Shown here: piece by piece, positions 26,704 to 35,570 of the stretch
Position numbering within the stretch: the first letter of the stretch is position 1
Layout: every line of letters starts with the position of its first letter
NCBI GenBank assembly: GCA_018883185.1
Contig: VEQP01000003.1
Coordinates: 1-64,000, forward strand
DNA from: Nevskiaceae bacterium
GTDB lineage: Bacteria > Pseudomonadota > Gammaproteobacteria > Steroidobacterales > Steroidobacteraceae
Direction of reading: 5' to 3'
DNA: 64,000 nucleotides
Made by a program: the position numbers and the translations under genes
Notes under the pieces: generated by a model
Databases searched by the model: none
What the model was told of the DNA's origin: nothing
What the model saw: the letters and a program-made list of their open reading frames with translations, nothing else

Positions 26704-27872
26704 CTCGAAGTGCCCACGTCATCGTCGTTGGTGGTGGTATCGGCGGTCTCGCCGCTGCTCTGGGATTATTACGAGCTGGGCAGCGGGTGACCTTGCTCGA
26801 ACAGGTCGCAAGTCTTGCCGAAGTCGGCGCGGGTCTCAGCATCACGCCGAATGCTGGCAAGGCCTTGGATTTCTTGGGGCTCGGCGATGTACTCACGCGG
26901 ATCGGCAACACGCCGCCCGCGGGGCAGATCCGGCATTTCCAAACGGGCGCGACGCTAGTTAATTTGCCGCAGGATCAGAGTCGGGAGAAATACGGCAAAC
27001 CGCTCTATCACGTGCATCGGGCCGATCTACATGCGGCGCTCGCCGCTGCGGTAGCCGCACTTGATGCAGGTTGTCTGCACACGGGCTGCGAGGTGCAGCA
27101 GGTTGACTCGCGCGCCGATGGAGTCCGCGTTACGTTGGCCGATGGCAGCGGTATCGATGCCGACTGGTTGGTAGGCGCGGATGGCATCCACTCGCGCGTG
27201 CGTAGCGAATTGATGGGGCCTGATCGACCCAACTTCACCGGGTATGTCGCGTGGCGCGGCTTGATTCCGGGGGAGCTCGTCGATCCCGCGCTGCTCGATC
27301 CGCCGCTCTGCATGACGGTGGGGCCGCGGCGCATGCTGATGCGTTATCCGTTGCGTCGCGGTGCCTTGGTGAACTTCGTCGCTATAGCCCGGCGGAGCGC
27401 GTGGATGGAAGAGGGCTGGTCGGTGCGTTCCGAACCGCACGAGCTGCTCGATGAGTTCGCCGATTTCGAGACGCACACCTTGCGCCTGCTCGCGCTGACT
27501 CCTGCCGATCGCCTGTTCAAGTGGGGACTCTTTGATCGTGATCCGCTGTCGGGTTGGACGCGCGGCCGGGCAACGCTGCTCGGCGACGCGGCTCACGCCA
27601 TGCCACCCTTTACGGGTCAGGGCGCTGTAATGGCGCTCGAGGATGCGGCGATTCTTGGGCGTGCCGCCGCGGCGACGGCAGATGTCGACGAACTCATGCG
27701 TCGCTATGAGGCGGCTCGCTTGCCGCGCGTGACGGCTGCGCTCGCGATGTCGCGGGCGCGCTCCGAGTTGTACTTCGCGGACGATCCGCTGCAGCAGGTG
27801 CGTGCGCTGGGTGCGGGTATGGCGGAGTTACGAACGCTGTACGACTACGATGCCGCGACGGTTCCGGTGTAG
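26700..27872 (+). CDS. FAD-dependent aromatic-ring monooxygenase (salicylate hydroxylase type)
   Basis: 390 residues from ATG 26700 overlapping the previous stop. The nucleotide-binding motif [19 protein letters not shown], the DG motif [12 protein letters not shown], and the GD motif [25 protein letters not shown] are those of group A flavoprotein monooxygenases. Such enzymes use NAD(P)H and O2 to hydroxylate a phenolic acid. The closest familiar types are salicylate or 3-hydroxybenzoate hydroxylases; the true substrate is not determined. It ends 26 bp before the convergent alcohol dehydrogenase gene. Confidence 0.88.
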   Translation: MTRSAHVIVVGGGIGGLAAALGLLRAGQRVTLLEQVASLAEVGAGLSITPNAGKALDFLGLGDVLTRIGNTPPAGQIRHFQTGATLVNLPQDQSREKYGKPLYHVHRADLHAALAAAVAALDAGCLHTGCEVQQVDSRADGVRVTLADGSGIDADWLVGADGIHSRVRSELMGPDRPNFTGYVAWRGLIPGELVDPALLDPPLCMTVGPRRMLMRYPLRRGALVNFVAIARRSAWMEEGWSVRSEPHELLDEFADFETHTLRLLALTPADRLFKWGLFDRDPLSGWTRGRATLLGDAAHAMPPFTGQGAVMALEDAAILGRAAAATADVDELMRRYEAARLPRVTAALAMSRARSELYFADDPLQQVRALGAGMAELRTLYDYDAATVPV

Positions 27873-27898
27873 CGCGTTGGCGGTCAGCGCGAGGGCGG

Positions 27899-29023
27899 TT
27901 AAAGAGCGAGCGTTTGGCGCAGGGTGGTGCCGCTGGCGAGGCGATCGAACCCCGCGTTGATATCGTCCAGTTGCAGCGTCTCGGCCAGCAGCAGATTCAC
28001 CGGCAACCGCCCACTCTGATACCACTCGACGTAGCGGGGAATGTCACGTGAGGGAATGCAGCTGCCAAGGTAACTGCCCTTGATCGTGCGCTCCTCAGCC
28101 ACGAGCAGCGTCTGTGCGATCGAGAACTGGGCCTGGGGATGGGGCAGCCCCGCCGTCACCGTCGTGCCGCCGCGCCGCGTGATGCGATAGGCGAGTTCCA
28201 TCGCTTTGACCGAGCCTGCCATCTCGAACGCATACTCCACACCGCCCGAGGTCGCGGCGCGAATGGCCTCTGCGCAATCCACATCGGCGGCGTTAAAGGT
28301 GTGTGTGGCGCCGAGTGATCGGGCGAGGGCGAGTTTGTCGTCCGACAAATCGACGGCGACCAGCGTGCGAGCCTGCTGCATGCGTGCACCTAGCAGGGCC
28401 GCAAGACCGACGCCCCCCAGGCCGATCACCGCGACGCTGCGCTCGAGCGGCAGTTGCGCCGTGTTGATGACCGCGCCCGTTCCTGTGATGACGGCACAGC
28501 CGAATACGGCAGCCTCGGCAAAGCCGAGCGATCGATCGACTTTGACCACCGATTGGCGCGACACCGTGGTGTACTCGGCAAACGCCGACACGCCCATGTG
28601 ATGATTGAGTTCGGCTGCATCTCGTCGCAAGCGGCGGGCGCCGCTCAGCAGCGTTCCTGCCGTGTTGGCGGCGAGACCAGGCTCGCACAAGGCCGGACGG
28701 CCGCCCTCGCAGGGAGCGCAGTGGCCGCAGCTCGGTACGAAAGCGGTGACCACGTGGTCGCCGACGACGAGATCCGTTACGCCCGGCCCCACTTCCTCGA
28801 CGACTCCTGCGCCTTCGTGACCGAGCACCATCGGCAGTGGCCGCGGGCGGTTGCCATCGATCACCGACAGATCCGAGTGACAGAGCCCTGCAGCCCGCAT
28901 ACGCAGCAACACCTCGCCCTCGCCCGGAGGCAAGAGTTCGACATCGGCGACTTCGATGGGGCGGGAATCGGCGTAGGGCGCCGGAGCGCTCATGCGGGTG
29001 AGAATAGCAGCGCGGGTTTTCAT
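27899..29023 (-). CDS. Zinc-dependent alcohol dehydrogenase (class III-like MDR)
   Basis: 374 residues. Catalytic zinc ligands: Cys in AAGLCHSDL, His and Glu in LGHEGAG, Cys in VFGCAVITG. Structural zinc ligands lie in the loop SCGHCAPCEGGRPALCEPG. The Rossmann motif is GLGGVGLAALLGAR. These features match long-chain zinc alcohol dehydrogenases close to the formaldehyde/benzyl alcohol type, which oxidise alcohols with NAD+. It diverges from the thioesterase gene at 29069 (45 bp). Confidence 0.9.
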   Translation of the reverse strand: MKTRAAILTRMSAPAPYADSRPIEVADVELLPPGEGEVLLRMRAAGLCHSDLSVIDGNRPRPLPMVLGHEGAGVVEEVGPGVTDLVVGDHVVTAFVPSCGHCAPCEGGRPALCEPGLAANTAGTLLSGARRLRRDAAELNHHMGVSAFAEYTTVSRQSVVKVDRSLGFAEAAVFGCAVITGTGAVINTAQLPLERSVAVIGLGGVGLAALLGARMQQARTLVAVDLSDDKLALARSLGATHTFNAADVDCAEAIRAATSGGVEYAFEMAGSVKAMELAYRITRRGGTTVTAGLPHPQAQFSIAQTLLVAEERTIKGSYLGSCIPSRDIPRYVEWYQSGRLPVNLLLAETLQLDDINAGFDRLASGTTLRQTLAL

Positions 29024-29068
29024 GCGCGGACGCTAAGGCTTCACGACAGATATGGCAACATTCAACCC

Positions 29069-29503
29069 ATGACGCGTTCACCTCCCCCCCACCGTGCGGA
29101 TTTCGCCTGTTTCCGGCCGATCGGTACCCGGTGGCTCGACAATGATGCATACGGCCATATCAACAACGTGGTGTATTACGCGTACTTCGATACCGTCGTG
29201 AACGCCTACCTCATCGAGCATGCCGGCTGTGACATTCGCCAGTTACAGGCCATTGGTGTCGTTGCCGAGACGGGTTGTCGATTTTTTTCGTCCTTGTCTT
29301 TTCCCCAACAACTCGAGGTTGGTCTAAGCATTGATCGCCTCGGTCGCAGCAGCATCACCTATCGGCTGGGTGTATTTGCCCAAGGTGCCGATATCGCTGC
29401 CGCGCAGGGCTCGTTTGTCCACGTCTACGTGGACAGCAGCACGCGCGAGGTCGTCCCTGTTCCCTCGATCATTGTGGAAGCAGTACAATCTTTGCTCATA
29501 TGA
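29069..29503 (+). CDS. Acyl-CoA thioesterase, 4HBT hotdog fold
   Basis: 144 residues from ATG 29069; the much longer upstream frame is a shadow of the dehydrogenase gene. The motif WLDNDAYGHINNVVYYAYFDT, with its catalytic Asp, is the YbgC/4-hydroxybenzoyl-CoA thioesterase signature, followed by FFSSLSFPQQLEVGLSIDRLGRSSITYRL. It hydrolyses an acyl-CoA or aryl-CoA; the acyl group is unknown. Its stop overlaps the cytochrome b561 gene start as ATGA (29500-29503). Confidence 0.9.
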   Translation: MTRSPPPHRADFACFRPIGTRWLDNDAYGHINNVVYYAYFDTVVNAYLIEHAGCDIRQLQAIGVVAETGCRFFSSLSFPQQLEVGLSIDRLGRSSITYRLGVFAQGADIAAAQGSFVHVYVDSSTREVVPVPSIIVEAVQSLLI

Positions 29504-30171
29504 GCATTGATACGATCAAGACGTTAATTGTTGTAGCGGTGGTCTTACCCGCTGCGCTCGTGATCATTTGGGCGCTGGCCTCGTGGGGTTGGCGCAAGAG
29601 CGGTGTGGATAAACCCTGGAGCTCACTCTCCAAGGTGTTTCACTGGACGATCGCTGGCAGCGTAGTGCTGACCACCATGATCATGTACTACATGATCAAT
29701 CTCGGTGACACCACCGTGCCGGAGATTCGAGCCGAATACAGTCGGTTGTTGAAGACGCACAAGTCCCTTGGTCTAGTCGTGCTGTTTCTCGTCGCCTTTC
29801 GCTTCGGCTGGAATCGTTGGCGCGCCCGACCGCCCGTCACCGAGTCACTGACGCCGCTGCAACGGCGCGCCTCGGCCAACATGCATCGCCTGTTGTATGG
29901 CTTCATGTTGTTCGTGCCCTTGCTGGGCTGGATGGCGTCGATGACCTACGGTGGCAAGACGAGCTTCTTTGGCTTATTTGAGCTGCCGGTGTGGCTGCCG
30001 AAGAACATCGAGTGGGCCAACGTGCTGCAACCGGCACATGTCTGGCTCGCTTGGGGAATGGTGGTATTGGTGGGAGTGCACTTCGCAGCCGCACTATGGC
30101 ACCACCTCGTGCGTCGCGATGCGACCCTAAAGCGAATGTTGCCGGAGCGGCGCGGCTCAGACGCTGCGTGA
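29500..30171 (+). CDS. Cytochrome b561 family membrane protein
   Basis: 223 residues, five hydrophobic segments (the first at about 5-29, then the four-helix b-type core). Candidate heme-ligand His occur in SKVFHWTIAG, LLKTHKSLGL, NMHRLLYG and VGVHFAAALWHH. The set matches the bacterial b561/YceJ family, which moves electrons from quinol or superoxide in the inner membrane. It is coupled to the thioesterase gene and its 3' end overlaps ilvH by 15 bp on the opposite strand. Confidence 0.9.
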   Translation: MSIDTIKTLIVVAVVLPAALVIIWALASWGWRKSGVDKPWSSLSKVFHWTIAGSVVLTTMIMYYMINLGDTTVPEIRAEYSRLLKTHKSLGLVVLFLVAFRFGWNRWRARPPVTESLTPLQRRASANMHRLLYGFMLFVPLLGWMASMTYGGKTSFFGLFELPVWLPKNIEWANVLQPAHVWLAWGMVVLVGVHFAAALWHHLVRRDATLKRMLPERRGSDAA

Positions 30172-30660
30172 TCGGGCGGCGCGCTCGAGGCGACTGATGC
30201 CGAGAGCGCCGCTGCGCACCACTTCCTGCAATTCCGCACCGCGGCCAAGTTCGGCGATGAACTCATCGACCTCAGCTTCACTCGCGGTGAGCTCGACAAT
30301 GAATCCATCGATGGCCGGATCAAGCACCCGCCCGCCCGCACGCACGACATAGCCGCGGACCGCATCTGCTTGCTCGTAGCGGACCTTGAGCTTCAGCAGC
30401 ACGAGCTCGCGCTCGAGATGTTCGCCTTGTGTCATGTCCTCGACGGCGACTACATCGATCAACTTGTTAAGTTGGTTGACGATCTGCTGGATGACCGAAT
30501 CGGAGCCGCGAGTCACGAGCGTGATGCGCGAGACGGTCGGATCGTCGGTGGCTGCCACCGAGAGGGACTCGATGTTGTAGCCGCGTGTGGAAAACAAACC
30601 GGCGACGCGGGTGAGCGCACCGGCCTCGTTCTGCAGGTGGATGGCGATGATGTGGCGCAT
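30157..30660 (-). CDS. ilvH: Acetolactate synthase small (regulatory) subunit
   Basis: 167 residues from ATG 30660. The N-terminal ACT domain is clear: HIIAIHLQNEAGALTRVAGLFSTRGYNIESLSVA, where the N-E-x-G-x-L-x-R-V loop binds valine for feedback control. A C-terminal small-subunit domain follows (ELVLLKLKV... IVELTASEAEVDEFI). It activates the IlvB-like catalytic subunit encoded next door. Unusually, it is transcribed away from that gene instead of following it. An upstream longer frame (to 30747) would overlap the ilvB leader. Confidence 0.94.
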   Translation of the reverse strand: MRHIIAIHLQNEAGALTRVAGLFSTRGYNIESLSVAATDDPTVSRITLVTRGSDSVIQQIVNQLNKLIDVVAVEDMTQGEHLERELVLLKLKVRYEQADAVRGYVVRAGGRVLDPAIDGFIVELTASEAEVDEFIAELGRGAELQEVVRSGALGISRLERAARSRSV

Positions 30661-30745
30661 GGTTGAAGCCACAGCATATTGCACGAATGGCCTGAACTGG
30701 TAGTCTGGAAGGCCCCCCGCGTCCGTTTGCCGAGTGTCACCACCC

Positions 30746-32590
30746 ATGCCCGCCTCTGCCCAAGCCGCCGCTCATCCCCGTGCCGGGACCACGATGACGG
30801 GCGCCGAAATCATCGTCCAAGTGCTGGCCGATGAAGGTACGACCACCATCTTCGGCTATTCCGGCGGCGCCATCCTGCCGACCTACGACGCCGTATTTCT
30901 CTACAACCAAGCGCAGACCGAAAAGGGCGCGCCGCAGATGCCGCTGATCGTTCCAGCCAACGAGCAGGGTGCGGGATTCATGGCAGCGGGCTATGCGCGG
31001 GCGAGCGGACGGGTCGGGGTGTGTCTCGTGACCTCCGGACCGGGCGCCACCAACACGGTGACGCCAGTGCGGGACTCCATGGCCGACTCGGTGCCGATGA
31101 TCGTGATCTGCGGTCAGGTGCCGACGGCAGCCATCGGCACCGACGCCTTTCAAGAAGCCCCCGTACCGGCACTGATGGGTTCGGTAGCCAAGCACATTTT
31201 CCTGGTCACCGATCCAACGCAACTCGAGGCTACCGTGCGCACCGCGTTCGAGATCGCCCGCACGGGGCGACCGGGCCCCGTCGTCATCGATGTACCCAAA
31301 GACGTCCAGAACTGGGTTGGCACCTTTCGTGGCGAGGGCGTGTTGCCGATCCCGGGCTATCGGAAGCGCTTGTTTGCCGCGACGCATGCAGCCATCGAGG
31401 ACGACGAGGCGGCTGAATTCTTTGCGATGCTGAGTGCCGCGAAGAAGCCACTGATCTACGCTGGCGGTGGGGTGATCAATGCCGGGGCCGCCGCTGCGCT
31501 GACCGAGTTCGCGAAGACATTCAACCTGCCCGTGGTCACCACACTGATGGGCATCGGTGCGTTCGATACGACAGATGCTTTGTCCATGCGCATGCTCGGC
31601 ATGCATGGCGCAGCGTTCGCCAACTACGCCGTCGATGATTGCGACATGTTGATTGCGCTCGGGTCACGATTTGATGATCGCGTCGCCGGCGTGCCGACCA
31701 AGTTCGCGCCTAATGCCCGGCGCATTGCCCACATCGACATCGACCGTGCCGAGATCAACAAGGTGAAGTCGGTTGACTGGAGCCACGTGGGGCAGTTGCC
31801 TGATGCACTCGAGACTCTGACCCGGTACGGCCGTCGAACGGGCTTCCGGCCGGATTACAGCGCTTGGCACGCGGCGCTGGCTGCATTGCGCGAGACGCAT
31901 GCCATGAACTACGACCGGCAAAGCGAGCTCATCCAACCGTATTACGTCATCGAGGAGATCAACCGGCTGACGCGGGGTGAGGCCATCATCGCCACAGGCG
32001 TGGGTCAGCACCAGATGTGGGCCGCGCAGTACTTCGATTTTCGGCACCCGCGCTTGTGGTTGACGTCGGGGTCGATGGGCACGATGGGCTTCGGTCTTCC
32101 CGCTGCCATCGGTGCGCAGTTCGCTCGGCCTGAGGCGCTCGTCATCGACATCGATGGTGATGCGTCGGTGCGCATGAACATCGGCGAGCTTGAAACGGTG
32201 ACCACCTACGATCTGCCGGTAAAGGTCGTGGTGCTCAATAATTTCGGCGATGGCATGGTCAAGCAGTGGCAGAAACTCTTCTTCAAGGGGCGCTTGTCAG
32301 CCAGCGACAAGTCGCTGCACAAGAAGGACTTCGTCAAAGCGGCGCAAGCCGATGGGTTCAAGTTTGCCGTGCGGCTCGAGCGCAAGGCCGATGTATCGCG
32401 CGTGGTGGAGGAGTTCATCCGCTATCCCGGCCCGGCGTTCCTCGAGGTCATCATCGATCCGGACGCCGGCGTTTATCCGATGGTGGGTCCCGGCCAGTCC
32501 TACGATGCCATGATCACGGGCGATTTCATTAAAGCCCGGCACAAGCAGCCGGTCGATGCAGTAGCGCCCGGCCCGTCGCAGATGTTTTGA
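30746..32590 (+). CDS. ilvB: Acetolactate synthase large (catalytic) subunit
   Basis: 614 residues if started at ATG 30746; GTG 30734 or ATG 30794 (MTGAEI, the usual start of the family) are possible. Thiamine-diphosphate enzyme: glutamate in VPANEQGAGFMAAGYAR, the FAD region, and the ThDP/Mg motif IDGDASVRMNIGELETV. It condenses two pyruvates, or pyruvate and 2-ketobutyrate, in branched-chain amino acid synthesis. The 2-ketobutyrate source, ilvA, is at 55593. Its 5' end faces the divergent ilvH; gloA follows 16 bp after the stop. Confidence 0.94.
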   Translation: MPASAQAAAHPRAGTTMTGAEIIVQVLADEGTTTIFGYSGGAILPTYDAVFLYNQAQTEKGAPQMPLIVPANEQGAGFMAAGYARASGRVGVCLVTSGPGATNTVTPVRDSMADSVPMIVICGQVPTAAIGTDAFQEAPVPALMGSVAKHIFLVTDPTQLEATVRTAFEIARTGRPGPVVIDVPKDVQNWVGTFRGEGVLPIPGYRKRLFAATHAAIEDDEAAEFFAMLSAAKKPLIYAGGGVINAGAAAALTEFAKTFNLPVVTTLMGIGAFDTTDALSMRMLGMHGAAFANYAVDDCDMLIALGSRFDDRVAGVPTKFAPNARRIAHIDIDRAEINKVKSVDWSHVGQLPDALETLTRYGRRTGFRPDYSAWHAALAALRETHAMNYDRQSELIQPYYVIEEINRLTRGEAIIATGVGQHQMWAAQYFDFRHPRLWLTSGSMGTMGFGLPAAIGAQFARPEALVIDIDGDASVRMNIGELETVTTYDLPVKVVVLNNFGDGMVKQWQKLFFKGRLSASDKSLHKKDFVKAAQADGFKFAVRLERKADVSRVVEEFIRYPGPAFLEVIIDPDAGVYPMVGPGQSYDAMITGDFIKARHKQPVDAVAPGPSQMF

Positions 32591-32606
32591 GGTTGAGCGG
32601 CTCGTC

Positions 32607-33026
32607 ATGAAATATTTGCACACCATGGTTCGAGTGGCTGATCCCGAGGCGTCGCTGCGCTTTTATCGCGACGCCCTGGGTCTCGAAGTGCTGTCGCGCA
32701 AGGATGTTCCACAAGGTCGGTTCACGCTGATTTTTCTTGCGGCGCCGGGTGATCATTCCGCGCAGATCGAGTTGACCCATAACTGGGACCCGGAGGTGTA
32801 CGAGGGAGGGCGCAATTTCGGCCACGTGGCCTATGCCGTGCCGGATATCTACGCCACCTGCCAGCGCCTGCGCGATCACGGAGTGACGATCCTCAGGCCG
32901 CCTCGAGACGGGCGTATGGCGTTCGTGCGTTCGCCCGACGGGATTTCGATCGAGTTGCTACAGCATGGCTCAGCGCTGGCTCCCGCCCAGCCTTGGGCCT
33001 CAATGCCCAACACCGGCACCTGGTAG
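32607..33026 (+). CDS. gloA: Lactoylglutathione lyase (glyoxalase I)
   Basis: 139 residues, a VOC metalloenzyme. Metal ligands are visible as His in YLHTMVRV, Glu in QIELTHNWD, His in FGHVAYAV and Glu in GISIELLQ. The wording of SLRFYRDALGLEVLSRKD and ELTHNWDPEVYEGGRNFGHVA is typical of GloA. It converts the methylglyoxal-glutathione hemithioacetal to S-lactoylglutathione. It probably shares the ilvB transcript. Confidence 0.93.
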   Translation: MKYLHTMVRVADPEASLRFYRDALGLEVLSRKDVPQGRFTLIFLAAPGDHSAQIELTHNWDPEVYEGGRNFGHVAYAVPDIYATCQRLRDHGVTILRPPRDGRMAFVRSPDGISIELLQHGSALAPAQPWASMPNTGTW

Positions 33027-33046
33027 CGCTCGAGCCTTAGCGACTC

Positions 33047-33514
33047 TCAGGGTTTCGGCGCGGCCTTGATCAGCGCCTGCACCGCATCTGCGGTAGGTGG
33101 CAAACCCTCTACGCTTGCGACATGGGCGAGTACGCCGTGCTGCCACCTGAACGCCATGCCGGAGAGATAGCCGCCCGAGCCTGCTGATTGGGTGATCACG
33201 ACGACTTCCTCGCCGGGTCGGCCGTCGATCTCGGCAGCGAGTAGCTTGAGTAGCCCGCCGTCGCGCGGCCAGATGATGCCGCTGCGGAAATTGTCGTAGC
33301 GGAACTCCGGATCCCCTGCCGCATAGGCCGCAATGACCACGCTGCCGATACTGCGCGGCTCGACGAGCCCTTCGCTCGCCACGATGGTCGTGCCATCGGC
33401 CAGGCGTGTCTCGAGTTGCCGGGTGTCGATGCTGGGCGATTCGGCCGCAGGGGCCGCCGGCAGCATCAACAACGCCAACATGGTAATTTGCGTCGCGGTG
33501 AGGAGTCTGTTCAT
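33047..33514 (-). CDS. Exported PliI-like protein (I-type lysozyme inhibitor family)
   Basis: 155 residues from ATG 33514: signal peptide MNRLLTATQITMLALLML...PAAPAA, then VASEGLVEPRSIGSVVI, FRYDNFRSGIIWPRDGG and ITQSAGSGGYLSGMAFRW. The E-P-R-S-I-G-S and SAGSGGYLS blocks are those I associate with PliI, periplasmic inhibitors of invertebrate-type lysozymes; in that family the SGGYLS loop enters the enzyme active site. Assignment is from memory of the family. The start codon shares CATG with the patatin gene on the other strand. Confidence 0.65.
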   Translation of the reverse strand: MNRLLTATQITMLALLMLPAAPAAESPSIDTRQLETRLADGTTIVASEGLVEPRSIGSVVIAAYAAGDPEFRYDNFRSGIIWPRDGGLLKLLAAEIDGRPGEEVVVITQSAGSGGYLSGMAFRWQHGVLAHVASVEGLPPTADAVQALIKAAPKP

Positions 33515-33515
33515 G
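33512..33515. other. Second shared divergent start site CATG
   Basis: Plus-strand ATG 33513 and minus-strand ATG 33514 overlap in one CATG. On the plus strand AGGAG at 33501-33505 has ideal spacing; the minus strand has no clear Shine-Dalgarno. If the lipoprotein instead starts at ATG 33543, the two genes are separate by about 30 bp. Confidence 0.5.
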
Positions 33516-34937
33516 GACCAAGCATGCCACAGTCGTGCCGCGATGCGCCGCGGCGGTCGATTCGTTGGCCTGTGCCTGCTGCTGATGGCGACGTCGGGCT
33601 GCACCACCCCGAGCGCGTTTCTCGGTGATCCGATCACGCAGGTCGATTCGACGCGCGGCTACCGACTGGGTCCTGCGATCGAGGCGCGACCTTCTCCCGA
33701 CATGCTCGTCGTCGTCACTCTGTCGGGCGGCGGTAAACGAGCCTCGGCCATGGCCTATGGGCTACTGGAGCAGTTGGCGACAGACCGTCTTCGCTACGAC
33801 GGCCTGGAGAGGCGGGTGCTCGACGAGGTGGATGTCATCTCGGCGGTATCCGGTGGGGCGATACCCGCGGCCTACTATGCGCTGTACGGCGATCGGGTGT
33901 TTACCGAATTCGAACGCGGATTCCTGAATCGTGACGTCGCGGGTGGCTTACGCCGCCGAATTTTTTTTGATCCACGTAATTGGTTTCGTCTTGCTTCGAG
34001 CGAGTTCTCGCGGGGCGATATCTACGCCGAGTATTTTGACCAAAAACTGTTTCGCGGGGCGACCTACGCCGACTTGCTCAACGCGCGGCAGCGGCCATTT
34101 CTGATCCTCAACGCCACCGACATCGGCAATGCGGGCCGTTTTGACTTTACGCAGGATTCCTTCGACGTCTTGTGCATGAAACTCGATTCGTACCCCTTGA
34201 GTCGTGCGTTGGCTGCGTCATCGTCCGTGCCCGCCTTGTTCACGCCGATTACTTTGCATAACGAGGGCGGCCGTTGCGGTCATCGCCTGCCTGCTTGGGT
34301 TGGCGAGGCAATCAAGGCAGACGACCATGCTTCACGGCGCCATTTCCGCGCGAGCATTCTTGCTTCCAGAGCCGACGCTTCGCGATTTCCCTACCTGCAT
34401 CTCGTCGATGGCGCGCTAAGCGACAACCTCGGCGTACGTGCCCCGCTCGATGCGCTGACTGACGAAGATGACCCGAGCGGCTTACAGCGCTTGCTCGCGC
34501 AAGGTGCGATACGCACAGTAGTGTTCATTTCTCTCAATGCGTCTGACTCGCAGGCTGAGCGCATTGCGGGGTCTCGCCAACCGCCGGCGCTGTTCGACAT
34601 GTTGCGCCTAATGGGTACGGTGCCGGTCGATCGGTACTCCGTCGAAAGCAAAGTGCTGTTGCAACAGACGCTTGAAGCTTGGAGCACGCGTCTCGATGGT
34701 GGCGCGGGATCGAACGGACTGTACTTCATCGATCTGGAACTCGATGCGCTGCAGAGCGATGCGCGCTACGGGCGACTGACGCGCCTCAAGACCTCCCTCA
34801 GTGATCCTCCTCGGGACATCGCGGAGTTGCGTTGTGCAGCCAAGGTATTGCTGAGCAATGCCGTGGAGTATCAGCGACTGATCAAAGAAAAAGGGGGGCA
34901 GCATTCGCTACCCCCCTCGTGTGTTGCCGCGCCCTGA
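33513..34937 (+). CDS. Patatin-like phospholipase, lipoprotein
   Basis: 474 residues from ATG 33513 (AGGAG seven bases upstream) or 464 from ATG 33543. A lipoprotein signal ends in the lipobox MATSGC. The patatin domain has oxyanion loop SGGGKRASAMAYG, nucleophile Ser in ISAVSGGAIPAAYYA (A-V-S-G-G in place of the usual G-x-S-x-G) and Asp in HLVDGALSDNLG. It should be an acyl hydrolase on phospholipids at the outer membrane or periplasm. Its last codons overlap a terminator that serves the gene on the other strand. Confidence 0.86.
   Translation: MDQACHSRAAMRRGGRFVGLCLLLMATSGCTTPSAFLGDPITQVDSTRGYRLGPAIEARPSPDMLVVVTLSGGGKRASAMAYGLLEQLATDRLRYDGLERRVLDEVDVISAVSGGAIPAAYYALYGDRVFTEFERGFLNRDVAGGLRRRIFFDPRNWFRLASSEFSRGDIYAEYFDQKLFRGATYADLLNARQRPFLILNATDIGNAGRFDFTQDSFDVLCMKLDSYPLSRALAASSSVPALFTPITLHNEGGRCGHRLPAWVGEAIKADDHASRRHFRASILASRADASRFPYLHLVDGALSDNLGVRAPLDALTDEDDPSGLQRLLAQGAIRTVVFISLNASDSQAERIAGSRQPPALFDMLRLMGTVPVDRYSVESKVLLQQTLEAWSTRLDGGAGSNGLYFIDLELDALQSDARYGRLTRLKTSLSDPPRDIAELRCAAKVLLSNAVEYQRLIKEKGGQHSLPPSCVAAP
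34886..34916 (-). terminator. Rho-independent terminator for the glycine-zipper gene
   Basis: On the minus strand, GGGGGG (34916-34911) pairs with CCCCCC (34898-34893), extended inward by a 3-bp AGC/GCT stem around a 4-base loop after one mismatch. TTTTTCTTT follows. It lies 40 bp past the stop at 34956 and inside the 3' coding end of the patatin gene. Confidence 0.7.
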
Positions 34938-34955
34938 CGGCGCAGACTGACGTCT

Positions 34956-35549
34956 TCAGTTATTACAAAGGATCTTGACCTTGCGGATCGCAAGATCGAT
35001 GGCCTCTGCCGATGTGGCAGCCACGAGTTGGTCCTTGGCCAGTGAGCACTCAGAAGCCTCGCTCTGGAATTCCGGTTGCAACTGCGTCACCACTTTTTGG
35101 GAGGCTTTGTCGCAGACTTCCATCGACACGCGACGGATGTTGTTGGTTTGACCTGCTTCTTCCACGACGACGCAATCGCCTACCATGATCCCCGTCTGGT
35201 CGCTCACGATACGGATTGAACTGCTGGGTCCCGTGCGCACGGTGTAGACCATGCCGTCGCGGCTGCCTTGCGCAGCGTTGGCGATCATCGCACCGGCCCC
35301 GGCGCCGATGATGGCGTTACGCGCCTTCTTGCCGTCTGATTTACCCGATGCCGACAGCAAGCCCAAGGTGCCACCAACGAGGACGCCCGGTGCGGCGTTG
35401 GAGTCGAGCCGAGTGCGATCGGCGCGCTCCACCGTGCCGGTGGTGATGCGGGCCGCGGCGCCGGGCTTGCCCTGCGCGAAAGCGGCGATGGGCAGCACAC
35501 AAGCGGCGAGACTTGCGATGAGCAAACGTGAAGTGATTCCCATGGTCAT
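34956..35549 (-). CDS. Exported protein with glycine-zipper segment
   Basis: 197 residues. The signal peptide MTMGITSRLLIASLAACVLPIAAFA has no lipobox at the cut site. The mature part has a Gly/Ala-rich zipper (GVLVGGTLGLLSASG, IIGAGAGAMIANAAQG), then GMVYTVRTGPSSSIRIVSDQTGIMVGDCVVVEE, as in SlyB/glycine-zipper 2TM outer-membrane proteins. Four Cys in the mature part (GDCVVV, MEVCDKA, SECSLA, ILCNN) could form disulfides. AGAGGA precedes the start. Role probably in envelope integrity, by family analogy only. Confidence 0.7.
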   Translation of the reverse strand: MTMGITSRLLIASLAACVLPIAAFAQGKPGAAARITTGTVERADRTRLDSNAAPGVLVGGTLGLLSASGKSDGKKARNAIIGAGAGAMIANAAQGSRDGMVYTVRTGPSSSIRIVSDQTGIMVGDCVVVEEAGQTNNIRRVSMEVCDKASQKVVTQLQPEFQSEASECSLAKDQLVAATSAEAIDLAIRKVKILCNN

Positions 35550-35570
35550 GCGATATATCCTCTGCGGTGG

